Shown here: positions 1-5,561 of the stretch, piece after piece | Layout of the letters: each line of letters begins with the position of its first letter | Position numbering within the stretch: position 1 is the first letter of the stretch | Origin: Bryobacteraceae bacterium | GTDB taxonomy: Bacteria > Acidobacteriota > Terriglobia > Bryobacterales > Bryobacteraceae | Direction of reading: 5' to 3' | DNA: 5,638 nucleotides | Assembly: GCA_025929455.1 (NCBI GenBank) | Contig: JAICMB010000254.1 | Location: 1-5,638 of the forward strand | Made by a program: the position numbers and the translations under genes | Notes under the pieces: model-generated | What the model was told of the DNA's origin: nothing | What the model saw: only the letters and a program-made list of their open reading frames with translations | Databases searched by the model: none

Positions 1-406
1 CCTCGGTGAACGCGTCGAGCATCCAAACGGTGTTGCAGACCCAGTAGCCTTTGTCGTCGGATTTGGCGCCCATGTCCGCGTGCAGCGGCTGCACCCAGTC
101 CGAGTGCGGGTTCGCCGAGCGCACGTTCAGGCTGCTGAGCTTGAACCCGTTGCCCAGCACGTGCCGCACGCCGGCCAGCACCTCGGGCGATAGCATCGCG
201 CGCTCGAATATTTCGCCTTTGTCCATGAGATTGGCAAGGCGGCGGGTTTGTTGTTCCTGTTTGAATTCGCTGCCGGCGGAGTCGCCTTCGACGGCAAATA
301 GTTCTTCGACCCGGGAGCGTAAAGCGTCAAGGTCCTTTTCGCTGAGAAAGCGCTCGAGAACGGTGTAGCCCAGAGTGTCCAGATCGTTCCGCTGCGCTTC
401 GGTCAT
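1..406 (-). CDS. Phytanoyl-CoA dioxygenase (PhyH) family protein, N-terminal part (cut by window edge)
   Basis: The frame is open from an ATG at 406 to the window edge and gives 135 residues. It opens with a PhyH-like N-terminus (residues 9-20, LDTLGYTVLERF, then LSEKDLDALRSRVEELF). It carries an HxD iron-binding pair in LHADMG (H109, D111) and ends in a strand of the form VWMLDAFTE, which in PhyH proteins precedes the conserved NGA/PGSH region. PhyH enzymes are Fe(II)/2-oxoglutarate oxygenases; the distal His and the 2-oxoglutarate-binding Arg would lie beyond the edge. The family is usually about 250-300 residues, so roughly half is present. The start is secure: an in-frame TGA lies at 410-412 and no other start codon falls between. 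There is no Shine-Dalgarno sequence, which fits the promoter found directly upstream. The substrate cannot be told; bacterial PhyH members hydroxylate many small molecules, and a true phytanoyl-CoA role is not implied. Confidence 0.88.
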   Translation of the reverse strand, partial: MTEAQRNDLDTLGYTVLERFLSEKDLDALRSRVEELFAVEGDSAGSEFKQEQQTRRLANLMDKGEIFERAMLSPEVLAGVRHVLGNGFKLSSLNVRSANPHSDWVQPLHADMGAKSDDKGYWVCNTVWMLDAFTE

Positions 407-413
407 GGATCAC

Positions 414-442
414 ATTGTAATGGCGGAAAGGGCAGCCGGCAA
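414..442 (-). promoter_or_regulatory. Predicted sigma-70-type promoter of the PhyH gene, probably giving a leaderless mRNA
   Basis: Read on the minus strand, TTGCCG (437-442, 4 of 6 matches to the -35 consensus) is followed by exactly 17 bases and then TACAAT (414-419, 5 of 6 matches to the -10 consensus). Only 7 bases separate the -10 box from the ATG at 406, so transcription would be expected to start at or within a base or two of the start codon. The PhyH gene lacks a Shine-Dalgarno sequence, in agreement with a leaderless transcript. The box matches are seen directly; promoter activity is inferred. Confidence 0.55.
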
Positions 443-465
443 AAAGCGGCCGGCCGCCCCACCTG

Positions 466-630
466 CTACTTGTGCCCCTTCTTGCGCGGGCGGCCGCTGC
501 CGTGCGCGCCGGGGATCGGTTTATTGCCTGGGCTGGCGCCGAAGTCCGGGCGCGAAGCGTGCAGTTTCTCGACGGTCGAGTGCTTGCCGCTCTTGTGCGA
601 GGTTTGTGGATCGACTTGAGTGCGTCTCAT
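466..630 (-). CDS. Small basic protein of 54 residues with a C-terminal AT-hook-like motif, unknown function
   Basis: An ATG at 630 opens a 54-codon frame ending in TAG at 466-468. Three things support a real gene. A GAGAGG Shine-Dalgarno sequence lies 8 bases before the ATG. G or C occupies the third position in 43 of 54 codons by my count. The overlapping plus-strand frame would force an implausible extension of the next gene. The product has 7 Lys, 5 Arg and 5 His against only 3 acidic residues, no Cys and no hydrophobic segment, so it is probably disordered and cytoplasmic. The C-terminus reads GSGRPRKKGHK (44-54); GRP followed by RKK resembles the AT-hook, a minor-groove DNA-binding motif, so nucleic-acid binding is a reasonable guess. 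No family is recognised. It lies on the same strand as the PhyH gene, 59 bases upstream of it, but that gene appears to have its own promoter. Confidence 0.68.
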   Translation of the reverse strand: MRRTQVDPQTSHKSGKHSTVEKLHASRPDFGASPGNKPIPGAHGSGRPRKKGHK

Positions 631-638
631 AAATACGG

Positions 639-644
639 CCTCTC
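639..644 (-). promoter_or_regulatory. Shine-Dalgarno sequence of the 54-residue small gene
   Basis: GAGAGG on the minus strand, with an 8-base spacer to the ATG at 630. This fixes the start of a gene too short to be trusted on length alone. It lies in the 84-base gap between this gene and the divergent hydrolase gene at 715. No convincing paired -35/-10 boxes were found in that gap for either gene. Confidence 0.6.
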
Positions 645-714
645 TATATTTGGACCGCCCCCGGCGTGCGGCGTTTCCCGCTATCCTGAGAACAACGCTT
701 CATCGGCCGCACGC

Positions 715-1752
715 ATGCGCGACTGGTATAAACATTTCATTGAAGATTGGGAGAACCGGCTGGCGTACCGGTCCACGAACCGCGTGGTGCGCGAGTTCGA
801 GTGGGGGCTGGAGTGGACGCACGCCTGGCCCGGCACAGCGCTCCTCGCGCCGAATGGACACGGCCCGGGCGAGTACGTTCGCGAGTTCAACCGAATCGCG
901 CGCGCGCACAGCGAGCAGTTCTACGGCTATGAAGTGCCGCGGGATTTTGCGCTGACGGGCGATCTGCTGACGTTTACCTCGCCGGTCGCAACACCGTATC
1001 CCGAAAACAACCGCGTGCACGCGCGCTGGTTTCCGGCCGAGGGTAGCGACAAAGCAGTGGTGGTGCTGCCGCATTGGAACGCGCCGCCCGGCGGGCACCT
1101 GGCGATCTGCCGGGGCTTGCAACGGCTGGGCATAGCGGGGTTGCGCATTTCCCTGCCCTATCACGACTACCGTATGCCGGCGGAACTGCAGCGCGCCGAC
1201 TATGCCGTGTCTTCGAATATAGGCCGCACGATCGACGCCACGCGGCAGGCCGTTATCGACGTGCGCTGCTGTTACGACTGGCTGCAGCAGCAAGGGTATA
1301 AGCACTTTGGCATCGTGGGGACGAGTCTGGGATCGTGTTATGCCTGCCTGGCGTCGGCGCATGATGAGCGCATCCGCGTGCACGTGTTCAATCACTGCTC
1401 CACGTACTTCGCCGATGTGGTCTGGAGCGGTCTTTCGACGCGGCACATCCGGCAGTCGCTCGAGAGCCGCGTGACGCTCGAGGAATTGCGCGAGTGCTGG
1501 GGAGCGATCAGTCCGATCAATTATCTGGACCGATTTGCGGCCAAGGAGGGGACAAAATCGCGGTTGATTTATACCACCTATGACACGACATTTCTTCCGG
1601 AGTTGTCGCGGGATATAGTCGGACGACTGCGCGGGTTAGGTGTGGATATGGATGTCGTGGTGCTGCCGTGCGGACATTACACGCTGGGCGAATCCCCGTT
1701 CAAGTTTATCGACGGGTTTAAGATCTGTTCGTATCTCAAGCGGAATTTGTAG
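715..1752 (+). CDS. Alpha/beta hydrolase, ABHD18-like in layout (345 residues)
   Basis: This is a probable serine hydrolase of unknown substrate. The alpha/beta-hydrolase fold shows as a strand (AVVVLPHWN, 114-122) with a glycine-rich oxyanion region (PPGGH, 124-128). A second strand follows (GLRISLPYHDYRMP, 142-155), then a helix with a YDWL stretch (187-190). The nucleophile elbow is GTSLGS, with the likely catalytic Ser at 204. The acid is probably D290 in YTTYDTTFLP, and the catalytic His is H321 in LPCGHYTLGE. The order of these blocks, with an R-x-P segment after the second strand and a long helix before the elbow, resembles the ABHD18 type, but that assignment is from memory and tentative. 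No signal peptide or membrane segment is seen, so it should be cytoplasmic. The frame stays open upstream to a GTG at 472, but that extension is low-complexity, overlaps the small gene on the other strand and lacks a ribosome binding site. The ATG at 715 has no good Shine-Dalgarno sequence either, so the start is moderately certain. Confidence 0.83.
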   Translation: MRDWYKHFIEDWENRLAYRSTNRVVREFEWGLEWTHAWPGTALLAPNGHGPGEYVREFNRIARAHSEQFYGYEVPRDFALTGDLLTFTSPVATPYPENNRVHARWFPAEGSDKAVVVLPHWNAPPGGHLAICRGLQRLGIAGLRISLPYHDYRMPAELQRADYAVSSNIGRTIDATRQAVIDVRCCYDWLQQQGYKHFGIVGTSLGSCYACLASAHDERIRVHVFNHCSTYFADVVWSGLSTRHIRQSLESRVTLEELRECWGAISPINYLDRFAAKEGTKSRLIYTTYDTTFLPELSRDIVGRLRGLGVDMDVVVLPCGHYTLGESPFKFIDGFKICSYLKRNL

Positions 1753-1759
1753 AGGAAGA

Positions 1760-1784
1760 GTGCGGTCCGTCGTGCGGACCGCGC
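1760..1784. terminator. Hairpin between convergent genes, possible bidirectional terminator
   Basis: A perfect 8-bp stem (1762-1769 with 1775-1782) extends to 10 bp if one G-U pair is allowed, with a 5-base loop (1770-1774). It sits in the 41-base gap between the ends of the plus-strand hydrolase and the minus-strand DUF4142 gene, where a shared terminator is expected. Neither side has a proper run of T residues; the minus-strand side is only pyrimidine-rich. It may therefore act weakly, or protect transcript ends rather than terminate. Confidence 0.5.
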
Positions 1785-1793
1785 GCGAACTGG

Positions 1794-2381
1794 TTATTTG
1801 TTAGTGGTAGTAGTCTTGGTGTGGGTCGTTGTGGTTTTCGTTGTATTTACACCGACTTTCGGAGCGGTCTGCTCGGCCAGTGAGAGATGCTCTTTCAGGG
1901 TCGGGACCGTATTCTCAGCCCACTGCTTCAGTTCCGGATTCGTGCCGTGATTCGCTTCGTGCTCGAATTCGGCGATGTCTTTGCGGTGGTCCGTCAGCAT
2001 CGTTTGCATGTACGCTTTGTCCAGGCTATCGCCGTTCATCTTGCTGAGGCGATTGTAAGTAGTTTCTTCTTTGCCGGTCAACTGCGTCGGGAGCGTCACG
2101 TTGTTTTTCGACGCCCAGTCTTTCAGCTGATCGTTGGCCTTGCTATGGTCATCGATCATCTTCTGAGCGAAGTCCTTGACGTCCTGGCTGGATGCGTGAT
2201 CTTTGACGTACTGCGCCGTCTGCACTTCGAACATGCCACCCTCGGCGGCTTTCTTGGCGAAGCTCGTGTCAGAGGCGGACTCGTGGGTCATGCGGTTCGC
2301 TTCGCCTTTTTGGGCAGCGAACGCAGTAGTGCCGCAAACAAGAGCAGCGGCCGCTAACAAGGTTAGCAAGCGGTTCTTCAT
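1794..2381 (-). CDS. Exported DUF4142 domain protein with Thr/Lys tail (195 residues)
   Basis: Residues 1-22 form a typical Sec signal peptide: a basic start (MKNR), a hydrophobic core (LLTLLAAAALV) and a probable cut after A22 in TAFA. C16 does not sit in a lipobox, so a lipoprotein is unlikely. Residues of about 38-170 match the DUF4142 helical-bundle pattern. Visible blocks are FAKKAAEGGMFEVQTAQYV (41-59), VKDFAQKMIDDHSKAN (68-83), a leucine-proline segment (LPTQL, 97-101), DHRKDIAEFEHEA (131-143) and TVPTLKEHLSLA (158-169). The domain is predicted to resemble the ferritin-like four-helix fold, but its biochemical role is unknown; members are periplasmic or surface-associated. The tail (179-195) is almost wholly Thr and Lys. 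The start is at 2381, since the signal peptide begins there and TGGAGG lies 8 bases upstream; the longer frame from a GTG at 2408 would run through that site. The upstream hairpin at 2390-2419 probably controls translation. Confidence 0.9.
   Translation of the reverse strand: MKNRLLTLLAAAALVCGTTAFAAQKGEANRMTHESASDTSFAKKAAEGGMFEVQTAQYVKDHASSQDVKDFAQKMIDDHSKANDQLKDWASKNNVTLPTQLTGKEETTYNRLSKMNGDSLDKAYMQTMLTDHRKDIAEFEHEANHGTNPELKQWAENTVPTLKEHLSLAEQTAPKVGVNTTKTTTTHTKTTTTNK
1800..1841 (-). repeat. Two tandem 7-residue units in the DUF4142 protein tail
   Basis: Residues 181-187 read TKTTTTH and residues 188-194 read TKTTTTN, each encoded by 21 bases (1821-1841 and 1800-1820). All six shared codons differ between the two units, each only at the silent third base. 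The protein repeat is thus clear while the DNA repeat is worn, which points to an old duplication held by selection on the residues rather than recent slippage. Confidence 0.75.
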
Positions 2382-2389
2382 TTCAGAAA

Positions 2390-2419
2390 CCTCCACTCGG
2401 TAGATCACCGCAGTGGAGG
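2390..2419 (-). promoter_or_regulatory. mRNA hairpin enclosing the Shine-Dalgarno sequence of the DUF4142 gene
   Basis: On the minus-strand transcript, positions 2419-2407 (CCTCCACTGCGGT) can pair with positions 2401-2390 (ACCGAGTGGAGG). This gives 12 base pairs with a single bulged G (position 2411) and a 5-base loop (2402-2406). The 3' arm ends in the ribosome binding site TGGAGG (2390-2395), which is therefore wholly paired in the folded state and lies 8 bases before the ATG at 2381. Such arrangements are known for RNA thermometers and for protein- or ligand-controlled translation. The complementarity is direct; the regulatory role is inferred. The same bases form an imperfect inverted repeat in DNA and could alternatively be an operator. 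Confidence 0.6.
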
Positions 2420-2469
2420 AGACGTTTCGGAACGCGCAGTTACACTAAACCAAATTTAATTTGTCGTAC

Positions 2470-4461
2470 TTAGGACGTGAGTTGTTGCAGAGATAGTGTA
2501 CTTACCTGCCGCACCCGTTTTCCGAGTGAGCGAGCCATATCCGGAAAATCCGAGTAATCGGCCAGCCGCCATGCAAAGTTGCCGAAATCGGCCTGGTAAT
2601 TCTCGGTTTTCAGAACGGTACGGACGGATGGAATTTCGCCCGCAATATAGACACGCTCAATCCGCGGATTGAGAGTCGCCGCGAGCAGCGCCGGCCAGAT
2701 GGTCTTGCCCCGCGCGGCGGCGTACAGCGGCGCGCCAGCCGGAACGGCCGCAGCCATGAGCAACATGTCGGTAACGCGCTGCCCGAGGAGCGGCCGGCCG
2801 AGCATCAGGCTCGCCCAAGCGTACTCTTCTTCCGCTTCGTGCCGTCCTTCATAGCCGGGATTTCCCGGACTGTACTCCGGCCGCAAGTCGCCAATTCCAC
2901 GCAGGTCCGGCGCGCAGACCCGATATCCGGCAGCGGCGAGTGAGGGGAACAGATCGCCCTCGTGCCATGCAAGGTTGCGTCCGTGCGGATCGAAGATCAG
3001 GAAAGTGGCTTTGGCGGGTGCGCTGGACGGTTCGAACAGCCATGCCGGACAGGTAGTATCCGGACCGGACACCTCCATCGTGCGTACGTTGACGCCGCGC
3101 GAACTCGGCGCCGGAGCCGAGAGCGAAACGGCCGGACGCTCGGGCGGCTGTTGCGCATGCACATCTCGCGCGAGCGCGGCGGCATCTTTCGGCGGCGCCG
3201 GCGGAACGTATGCGGCGCACATGCGGGCCGGCGTGCTGCCGTTGAATGCGCGCACCACGTTGCCTTCGTGTGTCACGTTCAACAGCGCGTCCGGTTCCGG
3301 CGCAACTGGCGGTTCCACTGTTACGGCGGGCGCGCCCGGCTGGAGCCAGCGCGTGAGCCACTGATAAACCTGCACGCGAAGCGCGTATTCCAGGCCGTGC
3401 GGCAGCGGTGTTTCATACCACGCTATCCGATCGGCGTGGTCGAGGCGGGTATAGATCTCGCGCAGGCGCGCGAATTCCGCCCGGCCGTTTTCGATGTATC
3501 GAGGTGAATATGTGCCAGTCCAATCGTGCGCGCTTACGGCGACCAGCAGCGGCTTCGGCGCTATCGGATACAGCATGTCCCAACGGTCAAAGCCGAGCGG
3601 CCCGGAGTTGATGAAGTCCTGCTCGGCGTCGTCCGTCGAACCGGGGGGAAGGAAATCACGGCACGCAAAGTTCTCGGTATTGCCGCAAGAGACGGCCGCC
3701 GCACTCAACCGCTCGTCGACGCAGACGAGCATCATCGAAAGCGTGCCTCCACCGGATTGTCCGGTGGTCGCGAGGCGCTCCGCGTCCACCAGCGGGTGCG
3801 ACGCCAGATAGTCGAGGCTGCGTACGGCATCCCAGGCCTGCATCTGCGTAGCGGTCATGCCCGCGAGCAGCATCTGTTTTCCCGCCGTGCTGTGTTCGTC
3901 GTCGGGCCCTCCGGTCAGACGCGATACCGTGCTGCCTTCGCGCGGGTAGTAGACGCGCTCGCCTTGGCCCATCGGATCGAACGCCACGGTGAGAAATCCA
4001 AGCTGCACTAAGCCCTGGCAACACTTCTGGTAGCTCGCATACGCCTTACCGTTCGCGGAGTGGCCCATCTGGAACAGCACGCCGGGATATGGAGGTTTGC
4101 CGGTTTTGGGAATGTAGACGAGCGCCGGAATATGCAGGCCGGGGCGGCTTTCGTAAATGATCTTTTCAACGCGATACGTGGCGCGCTCGAATTCGCCCGT
4201 CTTGCGAGCATTGAGCGGTGTGCGCTCGGGCATGCCGCCCGCGATTTTCCAGAATGTGTCGCGCGCCCAGCGCTGGCGTTCGCGAATCGCATCCGGCGTC
4301 GTGAGTGCCGCCATCGCTCTCTCGCGCGTGTCGTAAGCCTCGGAGGCGAGCCGGCGCAAGTAGTCCGGCAGCATACGTGGCAGAGGCGCGCCGGCGCGCA
4401 AACGCCTCATGAGCAGCGCGGCGGAGCTACTGGCCAACAGTTGACGTCGCGTTACAAACAA
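2470..4461 (-). CDS. Tat-exported two-domain alpha/beta hydrolase, acetylxylan-esterase-like (663 residues)
   Basis: This is a probable secreted or periplasmic carbohydrate/acyl esterase. The N-terminus TRRQLLASSSAALL (4-17) fits a twin-arginine signal, although the cut site near 25 is unclear. Domain one (about 95-375) has a strand and oxyanion region (GVLFQMGHSANGKA), then FDPMGQGER (161-169), typical of the acetylxylan esterase and dienelactone hydrolase groups. Its nucleophile elbow is GQSGGG (Ser236), with the probable acid D313 in SAHDW and His355 in PLPHGLE. A Pro/Ala-rich linker (about 374-455) follows. Domain two (about 470-645) repeats the fold (FLIFDPHGR, 487-495; APDLRGIGD, 517-525), but where a GxSxG elbow is expected it reads AARGKT (582-587), so it is probably inactive. 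The start is a TTG at 4461, chosen because it keeps the Tat motif and has AAGGAAGG just upstream; no in-frame ATG is near. The natural substrate cannot be told from sequence. Confidence 0.87.
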   Translation of the reverse strand: MFVTRRQLLASSSAALLMRRLRAGAPLPRMLPDYLRRLASEAYDTRERAMAALTTPDAIRERQRWARDTFWKIAGGMPERTPLNARKTGEFERATYRVEKIIYESRPGLHIPALVYIPKTGKPPYPGVLFQMGHSANGKAYASYQKCCQGLVQLGFLTVAFDPMGQGERVYYPREGSTVSRLTGGPDDEHSTAGKQMLLAGMTATQMQAWDAVRSLDYLASHPLVDAERLATTGQSGGGTLSMMLVCVDERLSAAAVSCGNTENFACRDFLPPGSTDDAEQDFINSGPLGFDRWDMLYPIAPKPLLVAVSAHDWTGTYSPRYIENGRAEFARLREIYTRLDHADRIAWYETPLPHGLEYALRVQVYQWLTRWLQPGAPAVTVEPPVAPEPDALLNVTHEGNVVRAFNGSTPARMCAAYVPPAPPKDAAALARDVHAQQPPERPAVSLSAPAPSSRGVNVRTMEVSGPDTTCPAWLFEPSSAPAKATFLIFDPHGRNLAWHEGDLFPSLAAAGYRVCAPDLRGIGDLRPEYSPGNPGYEGRHEAEEEYAWASLMLGRPLLGQRVTDMLLMAAAVPAGAPLYAAARGKTIWPALLAATLNPRIERVYIAGEIPSVRTVLKTENYQADFGNFAWRLADYSDFPDMARSLGKRVRQVSTLSLQQLTS

Positions 4462-4467
4462 GAAACA

Positions 4468-4475
4468 CCTTCCTT
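4468..4475 (-). promoter_or_regulatory. Shine-Dalgarno region supporting the TTG start of the esterase
   Basis: The minus strand reads AAGGAAGG here, 6 bases before the TTG at 4461. It lies in a longer purine run (4468-4481). An ATG at 4484-4486 is out of frame with the esterase and leads to a short frame ending in TAG, so it is not the start. The site lies in the 50-base gap shared with the divergent MscS gene, in which no convincing promoter pair was found. Confidence 0.5.
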
Positions 4476-4511
4476 TTCCTTAACATCCTACCTGAGGGGA
4501 TAAGCGTCACG

Positions 4512-5549
4512 ATGTTTGCCGCCAGTGCAACTACAAACGGAGCCGTCCGCATTTTCGGCATACCGCTGGTCGGCGTCAGCGCGGAAAACGGCCAAAAACT
4601 GCTGTTTTCCATTATCTTGATCGCAATCGTGATGGGGCTTAACCGGCTCCTCAAGTTCGTTTCGGGAAAGCTGTTTCGCGACCGCCGCAATGTCCGCGTG
4701 GACTTCTGGACGCGCCAAGGCATCCACCTCGCGACTGCAATCCTTATTATCGTCGGCCTGTTGTCGATCTGGTTCAACGATCCCACGAGGCTGACGACCT
4801 TTCTCGGGCTCGTCAGCGCCGGACTTGCGTTCGCGTTGCAGCGCGTCGTAACCGCCATCGCAGCGTATTTTGTAATCTTACGAGGCAAGACCTTCAATGT
4901 CGGAGACCGCATCCGCATGGCCGGCGTGCGCGGCGACGTGATCGACCTGGGCTTTATTCAGACCACCATCATGGAAATGGGTGAGCCGCCCGCCGTGCAA
5001 TCCGACGAGCCTGCCATGTGGGTGCACTCGCGGCAATACACCGGGCGCGTGGTAACGGTCACGAACGACAAGATCTTTGACGAGCCGGTATACAACTTCA
5101 CGCGCGAGTTTCCCTACATCTGGGAGGAGATGCGCGTGCCGATCTCGTACACGGACAAGCGGCACGACGCCGAACGCATCATCCTCGACACGGTTAAAAA
5201 ACACACGGACGAGATGACGCGAATGAGCGAGGACGACATGCGCGAACTGCAGCGGCGCTACTTCCTGAAAAAGACCGACCTGGAAGCGCGTGTCTACTGG
5301 CGCATCACAGACAACTGGATCGAGATGTCGGTCCGGTTCGTCTGCTACGCGCACGGCGTGCGCGGGCTGAAGGACGCAATCAGCCGCGAGATTCTGTCCG
5401 AGTTCGATAAGCTGAAGATCGGCATCGCGTCCGGCACGTACGAGCTCGTAGGTATGCCGCCTATCAAGGTGGAGCTGACGCCGCCCGGCGGAGACGGCAC
5501 GGGAAAGCAGGTCCCTCAACAAGAACCTGCCGGCGTGAACGGGCACTGA
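4512..5549 (+). CDS. MscS-family mechanosensitive ion channel (345 residues)
   Basis: This is an inner-membrane channel of the small-conductance mechanosensitive (MscS) family, which releases solutes when membrane tension rises on osmotic downshock. Three membrane segments are visible: about 29-48, 70-88 and the pore-lining TM3 at about 94-124. TM3 carries the family signature GLAFALQ (104-110) followed by the TAIAAYFVIL half. The beta domain follows with FNVGDRIRMAGVRGDVIDLGFIQTT split as FNVGDRI (128-134) and GDVIDLGFIQTT (141-152). The usual IPN segment is replaced by VTVTNDKIFDEPVYNFTR (181-198), and a loop of roughly 20 residues (about 155-178) is inserted before it, marking a variant subfamily. 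A cytoplasmic alpha/beta part (about 205-318) and a disordered Pro/Gly tail (323-345) complete it. The start ATG has GAGGGG (4494-4499) upstream with a rather long 12-base spacer. The gene diverges from the esterase across 50 bases. Confidence 0.92.
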   Translation: MFAASATTNGAVRIFGIPLVGVSAENGQKLLFSIILIAIVMGLNRLLKFVSGKLFRDRRNVRVDFWTRQGIHLATAILIIVGLLSIWFNDPTRLTTFLGLVSAGLAFALQRVVTAIAAYFVILRGKTFNVGDRIRMAGVRGDVIDLGFIQTTIMEMGEPPAVQSDEPAMWVHSRQYTGRVVTVTNDKIFDEPVYNFTREFPYIWEEMRVPISYTDKRHDAERIILDTVKKHTDEMTRMSEDDMRELQRRYFLKKTDLEARVYWRITDNWIEMSVRFVCYAHGVRGLKDAISREILSEFDKLKIGIASGTYELVGMPPIKVELTPPGGDGTGKQVPQQEPAGVNGH

Positions 5550-5561
5550 TTGCCCGTTCAC
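5535..5561 (+). terminator. Perfect 11-bp hairpin with the MscS stop codon in its loop
   Basis: GTGAACGGGCA (5535-5545) is followed by a 5-base loop, CTGAT, and then by TGCCCGTTCAC (5551-5561), its exact reverse complement. The TGA stop (5547-5549) is inside the loop. Position and stem strength suggest a terminator or 3'-end stabiliser for the channel gene. No T-run follows, so classical intrinsic termination is uncertain. The first arm encodes the last protein residues (VNGH). Confidence 0.5.

Noticed and set aside
435..454. GCCGGC inverted repeat with an 8-base loop between the small gene and the PhyH gene
   Set aside because: The stem is only 6 bp, has no T-run, and overlaps the -35 box of the PhyH promoter; it is too weak to call a terminator.
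645..650. TATATT as a -10 box for the hydrolase gene at 715
   Set aside because: The nearest -35-like hexamer (TTGAGT, 616-621) is 23 bases away, too far for a sigma-70 promoter.
472..714. An 81-codon N-terminal extension of the plus-strand hydrolase beginning at GTG 472
   Set aside because: The extension is low-complexity, has no ribosome binding site, and lies opposite the better-supported 54-residue gene. The conserved-looking protein begins at 715.
700..1446. A 248-residue open frame on the minus strand opposite the hydrolase
   Set aside because: It is a shadow frame produced by high GC content; it shows no recognisable domain and its product is rich in Arg, Pro and His, as antisense frames typically are.
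2451..2463. AT-rich inverted repeat CAAATT-T-AATTTG upstream of the DUF4142 gene
   Set aside because: Six-base arms in AT-rich sequence are common by chance, and no regulator gene is nearby; it may be an operator, but this cannot be supported.
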